From Limnephilus marmoratus (Eukaryota > Arthropoda > Insecta > Trichoptera > Limnephilidae): a stretch of DNA of 64,000 nt. Position 1 is the stretch's first letter. Every line of letters begins with the position of its first letter. This document shows, piece by piece, positions 35,553-45,960 of this stretch. The position numbers were made by a program, and so were the translations under genes. The stretch is from assembly GCA_917880885.1 (NCBI GenBank), contig OU862920.1:41823019-41887018 (forward strand), written 5' to 3'. The notes under the pieces were generated by a model, which made no database searches, was not told where the DNA came from, and saw only the letters and a list, made by a program, of their open reading frames with translations.

Positions 35553-35840
35553 GCATTTAGTTCGGGTTTGAATCTTGCAATCATACATAAAGATAGTTGC
35601 CAATAATATATGCGTTAAAGAAAATGAAGATAATGTTGGTGGTTCTTAGTTGAAGTATGGTACAGTTAAACATGACCGAATTTCATATCGACACCGTTGC
35701 GCAGTGGTTAGCGCGTTTGCCCGGAAGCAAGAGGTGTCCTGGGCTCGAGTCCCAGAAGTGTCAATATGTTTTTCTGATTTTTCTGTTTCCAGATTTTCGA
35801 TTGAGTTTCGCTTATATTGTCTTCATTTATATGAAAAACC
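35553..35840 (+). repeat. SINE-like repeat with internal tRNA-like module (copy 2)
   Basis: Same flanks as 11053-11315. The module at 35690-35762 is 73 bases, the length of a tRNA: GACAC/GTGTC acceptor pairing, perfect GCGC/GCGC D-stem, and a perfect CTGGG/CCCAG T-stem with loop CTCGAGT. The anticodon arm TTTG..CAAG has an abnormal loop, so I do not call a functional tRNA. The module is clearly not the one in copy 1. Confidence 0.7.
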
Positions 35841-36388
35841 GTAAACTGAATTAATGGTTTATTAAATAATTAAGCCATATCAATATTATAAAAATAAGTA
35901 GAGTAATGAGAAAATAACGTTATTTCCTTTGAACATACGAGTATTCCGAGCATTTTGGGTGTGTAGAGAAATTATTTTCGGGCTCTCAGGGGTTTACTCG
36001 CTGAATCGGAATAAAGGCCGGGGCCAAAGGGTGATGGATTTTCTTTTATGCTTTGTGTTACCTATTCACTCCGCCCGGTTAGGAATAAAATATGTGTCCC
36101 CGTTTCTTCTCTTAATCGATATTTTATTACATGGGTACATCGGGTCTATCGTAACGAATTAACCCTACGTTCTGCTTTCTCTGCAGTTTGGTGTCTGTGG
36201 CCTAATGATCTACTCATTTCGGAAGGTTGCAGATTCACTTTCCTTAGATTTATCTGTTCTTATGTTGATTCGTACATAATTAACTTTTGCCATTGTAAAG
36301 AATAGTAACCAAAACCCCATACACACAAGCCCCCCCATACACACAAGCCTTGCTTAATTATGGGGGTACATCAAATATTCTACTATGT

Positions 36389-36390
<2 letters not shown>
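35841..36390. other. Unassigned sequence
   Basis: Includes a 17-base direct repeat (CCCCATACACACAAGCC) at 36314-36348; no gene recognised. Confidence 0.4.
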
Positions 36391-36470
<80 letters not shown>

Positions 36471-36660
36471 TAAGCTCCACACAGGAGGCCCTGAGGAAAA
36501 TAATTTCCCTCAGGGCCTATGTCATCTTTGGGGATGCTGTGTGGAGGGTTTTTTTAAGGAAAGGAAGGAGAGGAGATTTCTGGGAAGGAAAAGGGTTTAA
36601 GGGGTGGGTAGGAATCTGGGGTTCAGTATGTCCTGGTCATCCGCCTCCAAGACCTAGACA
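36391..36660 (-). repeat. Retroposon tail family, minus copy with 77-base A-tail
   Basis: A run of exactly 77 T (36391-36467) precedes ACATAAGCTCCACACAGGAG, GGGCCTATGTCATCTTTGGG and GTTCAGTATGTCCTGG, so read on the minus strand this is the 3' end of the 20850 family with a long A-tail. The uninterrupted tail implies recent insertion, or replication/assembly slippage. Confidence 0.75.
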
Positions 36661-36921
36661 AACCTCACCCCATGAACCCTAATTAATTACTGTATAAAAT
36701 TTATTTGTAATTTATGTACCTTTAAAAAAAATAAAATATATATATATATATATATAACATTGTGGTCTTGCTGCCGAGAGCACAGTCGTTAACCACATTT
36801 CTGCACTGGAGAGATCACGTTATTATTTATTGTCGTGTAAAATATTGAATTTTCGATGTGTTTGATTCGTTAAGTCACGTTTCAACTTTAATTTGTAGAA
36901 CTTATTTTTAATTTTTAATTT
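36661..36921. repeat. Short spacer with (TA)n microsatellite
   Basis: A TA run lies at about 36737-36756. The rest is AT-rich and unassigned. Confidence 0.6.
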
Positions 36922-37112
36922 TTGAAGTGTAACTTTTATAGCTCCGTTGCGATTAGGAATTCGGATGAATTAGGAAATGACGCACACAGCACCTGCGAAG
37001 CATAAAACTCCTATCAAGGTTCTTATTGGTTGAGATATAAAACGGAAACGTGGCTCCTTGGTTGAAATTGTTTTGGTAAAGTTTCGCTTCTACCGCGTGT
37101 TAAATGCACTCG
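36922..37112 (-). repeat. Constant-end repeat family, core type 2
   Basis: Minus-strand copy: TTTGAAGTGTAACTTTTATAGC, GCACCTGCGAAGC, TTATTGGTTGAGATATAAAACG, TAAAGTTTCGCTTCTACCGC, GTGTTAAATGCACTCG. Internal GCGCTCATTGGCCGC-type segment is deleted. Confidence 0.8.
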
Positions 37113-37436
37113 AATTTTTTAAATATTTAGTATCTAACGTTTAATAAGTTTTGCGGTGTAATTATTTTTATTATTATTATTATGCGTGACAGCTGTTTCG
37201 CCTTCGGAAAACATTATCAAACTATCGTGAGGCCACTTTCAATTTTGTACCTACTTATGTTTCTTTTATACAGGCCATTATTATCCATGAAGAAAAACAA
37301 ATTGCTTTAATTTTTTTGGCGATAATCTGAGTAAATTTTTGGAAATTATTGGTGATTATTAGTACGATTTAAAAACAGTACCTACTTGCATAGTAATTAT
37401 ATTTATTCATGTGTAATTATTACAAGGTTTATAAAG

Positions 37437-37757
37437 TTTTCCCACTTTAAGTAATAACGCTCCCATGGTTTGGACGTGTAGAGCGACTGAACGAGGAAAA
37501 AAGTGTAAGCAGAATATTTGACGCAAATGTGAATGGTTGAAGAAGTCGGCGACGCCCGAGAAATACATGGCACGAACAAGTAAATCAGATGGTAGATAGA
37601 TATTGAGTCAAGCCATGTCAAGAGTCAGAATAATAGAAGAGCATGAGACGATGTATGAATGTGAACGAGGCAAGGAGAATGTGCCAAGACCGAGTTGTTT
37701 GGCCGTCCGTCCTCTCTGCCTACCCCTGCGGGGAAACGGCGTGATAGTTAGTTAATT
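37437..37757 (+). pseudogene. LINE ORF2 3' end remnant
   Basis: Matches 52450-52733 at DNA level (GGTTTGGACGTGTAGAGCGA; CGCAAATGTGAATGGTTGAAG; GTTTGGCCGTCCGTCC; CTGCGGGGAAACGGCGTGAT) with a stop in place of Arg and small indels. It ends in GTTAGTTAATTAGTTAGTT, showing that this LINE's 3' tail is a TTAG-type repeat. Confidence 0.85.
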
Positions 37758-39756
37758 AGTTAGTTCGTTAAGTGACGTGTTTCCTCTAATTATTTTTTAC
37801 ATTAGTTTTCTTCTCTTTTGCATATTAGTACAACGCATTTTGTTCTTTTATCGAGCATATTTATTTTATATGTATGTTGACTCATTACCAATTTAAAAAA
37901 GTGATTGATTTTCGACTTGCTTTCGTCCACGGTCTTTTGTAACTGCTTACCCCAGCGGCGACAGGCCGTGATAGTGTATTTTAATTTGCACCTATCTTTA
38001 CTTTCTACGAGTTGGCAAGTCTTCAAATTGTATAAAAAAATAATAACTACTAACCTACGGCGTGGAGTAAGCTATATTTAGAGAGCTCATTGATGAGTTA
38101 GACGTCTGAAATCCGGTGGAAAATAATAATAATAATTCGTTTACTCTCGCCATTTTTTAACGTGACGAAAAAATCATGTCCTAGAATTTGGTTGAATGGT
38201 TCTGTCCATTCTGACGTGTTTTTTTAGCTCGCTGAACACTGTCTTCGAGAACTTATGGTAGACACATATTGTATAGTTTTCTCAAGTGCAAAGCTGAGAG
38301 GTATTTGCAACTTGAGACGTGTGTTTAGTCAACATTGTAAACTACTTGTCTTTTCTTAAGACTGTGATGTCTTGAATTAAGTGTCTTACACATGTAACGG
38401 TATTTCTATGGTCTATTCATACCTCAGAGTAACAATATGTAAGTATATATAGAGTAACAATATTGTTACTCTGAGATTCAGACGTACTAAACTAAACTGT
38501 GGGACCTGTTAAAATTGAGAACCCTTCTGCGGAAAGTGGCGCCTAAACATGTATCTTGCATACAGAAGTTCTTGCCAGTTCTATGGTCAAAGTGGTCTAA
38601 ACTAAACCTTGTTTCTTGTTAGAATTGAGCATAGTTCTGTGGAAAGACACGTCTTCACAAATGGTGACCAGACAACTCAACGACATACAACTTCAACCAT
38701 TGAAAAGTTATTAAAAATGATGATTTTTTAAAATTGTTTAAATGGATTATGTTAGGGTAATTATATTTTTTTATTATAATTTTTATAATTATTTATAATT
38801 TTAATTTTTATTATAATATTTTTATTATAATTTCTTAACTTTTAATGACTTTTCAACGAGGTGTTAAAATAAAACTTTGTTGAGTTGTTGTGGAGCCTTC
38901 ACAAAAATCTAACACATACATATAAAGATAATTTACATGTATCAAAAAATCTTAAGGATTTAATACATAATAGATATATTCACGATTTAAATTCCAAAAT
39001 ATCGTTTATTTATTTATGTAGATACAAATAATTCCTCCTATCACAAAAATGATTAATTCTCTGAATATGTTTCATATGGATTGAAAGCTTTTTACATAAC
39101 TACGCTCAATTGACCGTCGTCATTCTGCAGAAAGCCGCTTCTCTGTTGGTGAATTGACGCATTTATACGGATACAAACAGCAACGAAGAGCTCTGGATTA
39201 CGGATCCGGAATCCGGACCCTTCTTATTAATATTACCGAGGTTGGATTACTGGATATGGAGGCCGTAGAGCCCGGGGCGCGGGGTTACAAGGGGTGCGTC
39301 GCGTCGTGTTTCCCCTAATGGACTCGATGACTGTTTTGTAATTTAGTCTGGCGAACGCTCTCACACAATATTATTATTTTCATACCTATTTACCAACTTA
39401 GCTGCAAGTTATACCGATGGTTTCTAACAAGCAGTTTAATCAACCACTCAGCGGAGTAGTTCTTAACAAAACTGCTACCGTCAAATGGGGGTTGCCTAAT
39501 TTACAATTTTTTTTTTAAGAATTTTGTTATTTCTTCGGTTTTTGGTAAGAAAACGTTTTTTAAATTATCTATGAGTTATTTATAGTTTATGAATGTAAAA
39601 TCACGATAAACGGGTTAATTTCTTATCAAAATAAAAATTAGGCAAAGCAACCTCACAGTTGGGGTTTCTTTGCCTACACCAATTCCATAAAAGGTTTTGC
39701 TCATAGGTACAATTAAACCTAGCCAAATATTGACATGTTTATGTTCTCTTAAACAG
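37758..39756. other. Unassigned sequence with small repeats
   Basis: 38425-38473 contains CTCAGAGTAACAAT and its complement around a second internal copy. 38490-38670 has a diverged direct duplication starting TAAACTAAAC (offset about 113). 39180-39310 is a unique GC-rich patch with two GGATTA words. No gene recognised. Confidence 0.4.
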
Positions 39757-39897
39757 AAATCAGTTAAACAATTCATTGACAGGTCCCAGTGGAAAATGTT
39801 AGAGGAGGCCAATGCCAAGAGGCAAACTGAGCTTCTGGATATATTACGACAAACAAGAACATGTCTAGTATTCATACCTAACAGAAGTCTAGAATAA
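39757..39897 (+). CDS. Possible terminal exon or transposon ORF fragment
   Basis: After TCTCTTAAACAG the sequence reads KSVKQFIDRSQWKMLEEANA, KRQTELLDILRQTRTCLVF and IPNRSLE, then a stop at 39895. The acceptor-like context, ordinary amino-acid composition and clean stop resemble a last coding exon of about 46 codons. I do not recognise the family; it could equally be the end of a mobile-element ORF. No companion exon is evident nearby. Confidence 0.35.
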   Translation, partial: KSVKQFIDRSQWKMLEEANAKRQTELLDILRQTRTCLVFIPNRSLE

Positions 39898-40216
39898 AAA
39901 GGCTAATTACTATTATTATTATTATTTAAAAATATTTTATAATAATAACGTAGTATTTATATAGCGCAGTTTTGTGATATTTAACTTCAAGTGCGCTTTA
40001 TCTCAGAGTATGTGGAAAGTTATTGGCTCGTAGGCAATCTAACCCCAGGTTTACATTTATTTTCATGTATTTAAACTTTTCAGAATTGTTTAAAATTAAA
40101 ACTATAAACGATCTATTTTATTGCATATTTAGCAAGCTCAGAAAAAGTATAAAAGGAAGATTTGAACAGTAATAGAACGAATTGCAATTGAAATGTAAAG
40201 CAAAATAGATAAACTA
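39898..40216. other. Unassigned sequence
   Basis: A TTA microsatellite at 39909-39926 and the phrase TATATAGCGCAGTTTTGTGA near 39957 (compare 51808) suggest old repeat DNA; nothing else. Confidence 0.4.
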
Positions 40217-40320
40217 ACTAACCATCACGCCGTTTCCCCGCAGGGGTAGGCAGAGAGAACGGACCGCCAAACAACGGTCTTGGCCCACATTCCTTGCCTC
40301 AGTCACATTCAAACATCGCA
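40217..40320 (-). pseudogene. LINE 3' end remnant
   Basis: Minus-strand copy of the last ~100 bases of the 52050 family: AACCATCACGCCGTTTCCCC, GCAGGGGTAGGCAGAGAG, GGACCGCCAAACAACGG. The adjacent AACTAACTAACC is the complement of the TTAG tail. Confidence 0.85.
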
Positions 40321-40375
40321 TCATAGATATGATTTAGAAATAGATAAAATTTGAAAATTGCCTTTCTTCAACTAA

Positions 40376-40719
40376 GGGAACGTACCCATACTACGTGACC
40401 AATTTTTTTTGCAATTTTTAACCCCCCCCCCCCACCCCCCCGTGAACAAAAACCTAAGCAACCCGCCGCTCATTTGTACCAAGCGTAGTATTTTGAAGAC
40501 CCTCCTCCCCCGAACAGGGGGCCTAGTCACTAATTTTTGTAAACCTCCGTTTCATGAAGTTACGGGTTTAGCTACGTCACATACCCGTATTTTGACAGAT
40601 TCGCCAACTTAAATAACAACAACAACGGGTATGTGACGTAGCTAAACCCGTAACTTCATGAAACGGAGGTTTACAAAAATTAGTGACTAGGCCCACAGGT
40701 CACGTATGGGTACGTTCCC
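40376..40719 (-). mobile_element. PIF/Harbinger-type MITE carrying a nested element
   Basis: Same family as 16778, opposite orientation: TIRs GGGAACGTACCCATACTACG / complement, TAA duplications at 40373-40375 and 40720-40722, poly-C core and CAACCCGCCGCTCATTTG. It is interrupted at 40519 by a foldback element. Confidence 0.85.
40519..40694. mobile_element. Foldback element with perfect 70-bp arms
   Basis: Arms 40519-40588 and 40625-40694 (starting GGGCCTAGTCACTAATTTTT) are exact complements around a 36-base spacer. Flanking ACAGG occurs at 40514-40518 and 40695-40699, a 5-bp target duplication. The host MITE is continuous when one ACAGG and the insert are removed. Superfamily unknown. Confidence 0.85.
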
Positions 40720-40722
40720 TAA

Positions 40723-41111
40723 CGTGAATTTTTTATTTTTGAGGCATTTTTACTAGATGCGTGGTGAGGCACACTGAAAAATAAAATGATAAAATGTTAC
40801 AAAAAATTTTAATCTGGAACAAACTTCAATATTCTATGTATTATTTACTAAAATCGAACAGTCGTACATAGTTACTACCCATTTGTAGTAAAATAGTTTA
40901 AAGGAACACTTTAAAAATATACATAATTAAATAATATTATATTTACTTAACTTCTTATGTTTTTGACAAGTCTACCGTAGGCAAAGTAACCCCAAAACAA
41001 GCTTATTTTCACGTGCTACGTTGCCTGGTGACTTACGTACTATCATAGGTATCATAACCAACAATATTGAACTCATAAATGTTAAGATTGTGCCAATATA
41101 TCAATAAATTT
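40723..41111. other. Unassigned AT-rich sequence
   Basis: Nothing recognised. Confidence 0.4.
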
Positions 41112-41487
41112 TTTAGATTTTTTGATTTGAAGGGTTCTATTTCACATGTACATTTGTTACTTTATTTTTATTTATCTACTACCGGTTTCGGCACATCTGT
41201 GTCATTCACTAGCAATCTTTAAACCAACTTAAAATTTACAAGTACTATAGAGTATATAGATTTTATTGGGTAAGGTTAGTGGAAGGAGTGATTTTAAAGG
41301 ATGGGGAGAACGGTGGGAGGAGTCAAAATATCTGGGGAACATTGTCAATAATGGTGATTTTCAGGATGTTTTTTTTTTAAGTTAGTTTTAAGATTGCATG
41401 ACACGGAAGTGTCGAAACCGGTAGCAGATAAATAAAAAATTAAAAAAATACACACGTGAAATAACTCTCAAAACAAAATGTCTAAAA
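41112..41487. repeat. Penelope-like inverted repeat (ACCGGTTTCG family)
   Basis: Arms of about 75 bases: left ends TATCTACTACCGGTTTCGGC, right starts GTGTCGAAACCGGTAGCAG. ATGACACGGAAGTGTCGAAAC at 41398 is a stem with a GGAA loop followed by GAAAC, similar to a hammerhead stem II, but the CUGANGA box is broken. Confidence 0.6.
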
Positions 41488-42590
41488 ATTTTTAATGCTC
41501 AACAAATACAAAAAAAAATTGTTATATATTTTTTTTAGATACAACGTAAAATTTTGAGAAATCTGGAGTATAGAAGTTCACTAAAATGACGCAAAACGAA
41601 TTCGAATGAACACTTTAAAAGATACGCTGTGTTTACACTCGGTCAAATACCAATACACGCCACTTCTTCATACCCCTCCTTTTCGCCCACCTTGCTTGCC
41701 ATTTGAAAAGGATCTCGCTTAGAAGTCCAAAAAGGTACACTCTCGAAAACCTTAGAACTTGTCTGAAGTTCTTTATACTGCAATTGGTCCCTAGCTGAAA
41801 ACCATTACGGTGGCCATTCCAGTGCATAAAAGAAGAAATTAAATTTTACTACTGCGGGAATAATTATATAGATATTCATAATTTGAATTCCTCAAATCTT
41901 TTTCGGATTTACAATGCCTGAATTCCTGGAGTGTGAAAACCTTTACTGGCGAATCTCGTTTCATCCGACGTCAGACGCCATTATTTAGTTTAGGTGGTAC
42001 CAATCTTCTTCCTTTAATATAAGCGCTTTCAAAACATTTTCATTGTACGTACCTAGTCTACATTTTTCTGTTTTTAGCTACGAACTGTAATCAATTTTCT
42101 TGTTTCGTTTAAATCTTGTTTTTGCACAGTGCACGACCGTGCCATCTAAGTTGCATTGTACACTTGCCAGCGCCCTTGAGGTGATTTTTCACAAAAACGG
42201 CGCTTTATAAATTATCCAATTATTATTATTATTATTATTACACTATTTAGTTTCGAGATATTCCTTATAAATTTATTGTTGTGTTATATCACTCACGCAC
42301 ACAATACAAATGTCCCGTATAAAAAAAATTTAATGCCCGCCCCCGCCACATCACAAAATATGTTTGTCCCAACTATTTTTTTTCGTGTTACTATTAAGTC
42401 TGCATTATTACAAATATTTTGTCTTACTATTAATATTTTATCCCAAAACAATTGTCATCTCGTCATCTCATTTCAATATGTGAGTACCTCATACAAAATC
42501 ATAATGTAACTCATATGTTATTAATACATGTAACTCATATGTTATTAATACATAATGTAACTCATATGTTATTAACTTAAAAGCTTTGAC
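41488..42590. other. Unassigned AT-rich sequence
   Basis: ATT microsatellite at 42221-42240 and three copies of ATGTAACTCATATGTTATTA (42504-42572). No gene recognised. Confidence 0.45.
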
Positions 42591-42900
42591 GGCCGGCATA
42601 GTCCAGCGGTAAGGCTCTTGACTAGCACCCCGAAGGTCGCGGGATCGAATCCCGGCGTGGCAAATAAATTTTATAAGATTAATTAGTGTCATTTCACAAT
42701 TTATTCTCCTTTTTTTAATATGTTTATTCAGTTTTTTACTTTTACAGTCCAGCGGTAAGGCTCTTGAATAGCACTCCGAAGGTCGCGGGATCGAATCCCG
42801 GCGTGGTAAATAAATTTTATATGATTAATTAGTGTCATTTCACAATTTATTCTCCTTTTTTTAATATGTTTATTCAGTTTTTTTACTTTTACAATATTTC
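42591..42900 (+). repeat. tRNA-derived SINE, tandem pair
   Basis: Unit 1 starts GGCCGGCATAGTCCAGCGGT (42591); unit 2 restarts at 42747, a 146-bp offset with about 95% identity. TAGTCCAGCGG fits the RNA polymerase III A-box and GGATCGAATCC the B-box. After the tRNA-like head each unit ends TTTATTCTCC then T-runs and ATATGTTTATTCAG. The second unit lacks the first ten bases. Confidence 0.8.
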
Positions 42901-42960
42901 TGTTAAAAAATCTTGCAAAACTGATCAATCAGTTTGATCTAAAATAATATATAGTATATT

Positions 42961-43465
42961 TGCGGCACGTTCGGCGAGTGGAAGATACTCTCAGTATCGC
43001 CCTGGTGTAAGACCACCATTCAGAATTGAAACGTTGCTTGAAATGACTTTAGCCGTGTTTGGTGACCAGATCTGAATAGCCAGGCACTTCCCCCCCTTCC
43101 TCTTCCCTATCTACTTCCCCTCCCCACTACCTTCAGCCTCACAACACACCCCAATTGGGGATGCCATAGTCCCACTGGCTCCAGACGGGAGCAGTTGGGA
43201 ATGTGAGGTATTCATGTAAAAAAAAAGCTTAATGAAGAACTAATGTATACATAATGAATATATTAGGTACTCTCGGAATCGCACTTTTTTATGAGAATAC
43301 CTTACAAGAGTCCCAGCTGCTCCCGTCTGAAGCCAGTGAGACTAAACTCAGCGTTCAGATTCGAAACATTGCTCCTTAATCCCTTCAGCCTCACAACATA
43401 TATGTATCCCAATTGGGTATGCATTAATCCCACTGGCTCCTGGCAGTTGGGACTCTTAAATGGTA
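42961..43465 (+). repeat. Dispersed repeat, one copy plus an adjacent related copy
   Basis: 42965-43230 has head GTGGAAGATACTCTCAGTATCG, middle GAATTGAAACGTTGCTTG and tail AATTGGGGATGCCATAGTCC. 43290-43465 repeats AACATTGCTCC, CCTTCAGCCTCACAACAT and CCAATTGGGTATGC. The family is also at 63420-63660 (minus). Class unknown. Confidence 0.7.
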
Positions 43466-44180
43466 TTCAGGGAAAGGATTAGAAATTTCAGGATCATCTA
43501 GAGGAGTCGTAGTTTGAGAATCCCTGTTTTCTACTGTACCATTGTACGTTGTACTCGGTTTTGGAGCGTAAACTTTAAATTTCCACTAGTCGATCGTTAG
43601 ACAACCACACAATGCATTAGCTGCATTTTATCGGCGATATATCGGAATACTTCCATTGTGTTGATTGCCACCAGTCTAGGAAGACATCCACTTTTATTGT
43701 GATTCCGCCGTGTCGTTAACACCAACACTTCTTCCTGTAACATTGTTATACTTAATAGCTATTAACTTTGCCACTTCTATTTCCGCATTATGTTTATTCA
43801 ATATAATCTTATCTATTTCATAAAAAAATTATACCAAATTATCTTTTTAATATACCAGCCATTCATAAATTTGATTAATGTCGATTTCGTTCTACTTTTT
43901 GTGCAACAACCACCGACAATGTAAAATATAATTTGTTATTTCGAACCGAATCAATTGCGCATTCTTCACGAGAGTTTTAATCGTTTTCTTTACACCTCGA
44001 GTAGGACAATAAGGACAATGAGTAGGACTCGAGTTGAAAAATAATGCATTAAGTCGTCTCAAAGTGGCCTAACCACAGAAAACGGCCTTGTAAGTCGAAA
44101 CAGCTGTAACAATAATTAAAAACTAAAATATTTTTTTTTTTTATTTTTGAATGTAGCTATTACTTTGTGGTTATCCATTA
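43466..44180. other. Unassigned sequence
   Basis: 44147-44182 complements 31103-31140 (Penelope-like). The rest is unassigned. Confidence 0.4.
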
Positions 44181-44369
44181 TAGAATAATGAAATAATTTT
44201 ACTTTGTATAAACCACTTATTTGATGTGCAAATCCGACCGGTTTCGGTATAAGTATAAGCTTTAAGTTAGTATAACCTTTCCCTGACGAAGGAACGTTTG
44301 TTCCGAAACCGGTCGGATTTGCACATCAAATAAGTGGTTTATACAAAGTAAAATTATTTCATTATTCTA
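44181..44369. repeat. Perfect 67-bp inverted repeat, Penelope-like
   Basis: Arms 44181-44247 and 44303-44369 are exact complements around a 55-base spacer. The inner arm ends contain ACCGGTTTCGG/CCGAAACCGGT. Perfect arms indicate a young rearranged or palindromic insertion. Confidence 0.85.
44283..44316 (+). ncRNA. Hammerhead-ribozyme-like motif
   Basis: CTGACGA (44283-44289) is the first conserved box. GGAAC-GTTT-GTTCC (291-304) makes a 5-bp stem II, followed by GAAAC (305-309), CG, and GTC (312-314), giving the 2-bp stem III typical of Penelope-like retroelement hammerheads with cleavage after GTC. TCC before the first box pairs with GGA after GTC as the base of stem I. One extra A (44290) sits between box and stem II, which may reduce or abolish activity. 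Confidence 0.45.
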
Positions 44370-45200
44370 AAAACTAAAATACTTCCAGAAATAAATAATC
44401 ACATTATTAAATTTAATTAATTAAAATTAATATAAAAAAGTGGAGTTCTACGAATTAAACACAAAAACAATTAATAATAATGTAACCTCACAATATTTTA
44501 GTCAAATTTAGGAGGTGAGTACCAACTATTAAAAGTAACAGTCTCACTTTTTGTATTCAACAAAGGCCTCTTTCGTCATTCATAACCTATTTTATTTTAT
44601 CTAACCTCATCTTTCACCGCAAGATCATTGTTGTCAGATTTTATTTCTGGATTTTATTGTGTTGTTGGTTGGGTTTACTGTGTTTTAAATACATCGCTAC
44701 GTAGGCACTGTTCATTTCCTGGATACGCGGATCAGCAATTTCCTATCTTATGAGTTTTTTAATATGTCAAGCGAAGGCAATCAAGCAGGTTCTGACGTCA
44801 TTGTTTTCCTGAGAATAGCGAACATGTCGTTGCTACGAGGCTGCATAAGGAAATTATCAACAACCACAAGCTTGGGAGAAGGTGATATTACCGAACTATT
44901 TGACGTCGTTCTAGATGTTCATTGGTGAGAAATAGTTAGGATGCAGGCGAATTCTCGAGTTATTATTAAATTTTAAGAAAATACATATACCTTCCTCTAC
45001 ATTGAACTAATTTCATGTTCTTCTTTCATTTTCGCTTCTGGATGCGTTGTGTGTTCTTATTTACCTTTTGACGCTTTGATCGTCTCTCTTATTCAAAAAT
45101 TTACACGATGTAACTGCCTAATTATTTTCTGCCTTCCTTTTCCATATTTGATGTAATTTTTTTGAGGAAAGTGGGCCACGTGCGCATGAGTATATTGTAG
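44370..45200. other. Unassigned sequence
   Basis: 44700-44960 is unique-looking and moderately GC-balanced; no frame with recognisable similarity. Confidence 0.4.
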
Positions 45201-45960
45201 ACAATTTCTTTTAACTCACAGAAGTGGTCTATTTTCTTCTTTCCCTTTAAACTATTATTTCATTCCTAGTGCCTTCAACCAATATTATTTTCGTTTCACT
45301 ATTTGATATCATTTCATTTGCCAACATTTAACTAATTGTGTCATCCTTTTCTCATATTCACCACTTGATTTCATTCCATTGTAATCACTTGATTTCATTC
45401 ATTGAACTAATCTGATTTTCTTCGTCCCTTTTTACTGTTGTTGGATTCCTAGAACATTCAACCAATATTCTTTTCTTTCGGTTCACTATTTGACATCATT
45501 CTACATTATCTTGTTTTCACCACTAGATGTCTTTCCATTGTAATCCATGTACATTGAACCAATCTGATTTTATTCGTCCCTTTCACTATTGTTGGATTCC
45601 TAGAACATTCAACCAATATTCTTTTCTTTCGGTTCACTATTTGATATCATTCTACATATGTACCCACATTGAACTCGGTGTATATTATCGTTATCTTTTT
45701 TTCACCACTTGATGTCTTTCCATTGTAATCCATGTACATTGAACCAATCTGATTGTATTCGTCCCTTTTCACTATTGTTGGATTCCTAGAACCTTAATTG
45801 AATCTTCCTTTCGTTTCACTATTCGATGTCGTTTCATGTAATTGAATTAATTGTTTTTACTTCTCCTCTTTTTAACTATTTGACCTCACTCCATGTAGAT
45901 CTTTATTGAATAAATTTTATTTTTTTGCTTTCCTTTTCACCATTTGAGTGCGTTGAACTA
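45201..45960. repeat. Degenerate tandem repeat upstream of a trio exon
   Basis: Units built on ATTGAACCAATCTGATT, GTTGGATTCCTAGAACATTC, AACCAATATTCTTTTCTTTC, GGTTCACTATTTGA and CACCACTTGATGTCTTTCC. Best copies start near 45403, 45551 and 45737 (offsets about 148 and 187). T/C-rich on the + strand, running to within about 30 bases of the exon acceptor. Confidence 0.75.

Noticed and set aside
35690..35762. Functional tRNA gene
   Set aside because: Length and T-arm are good, but the anticodon loop is abnormal and the module is embedded in a dispersed repeat also seen at 11053.
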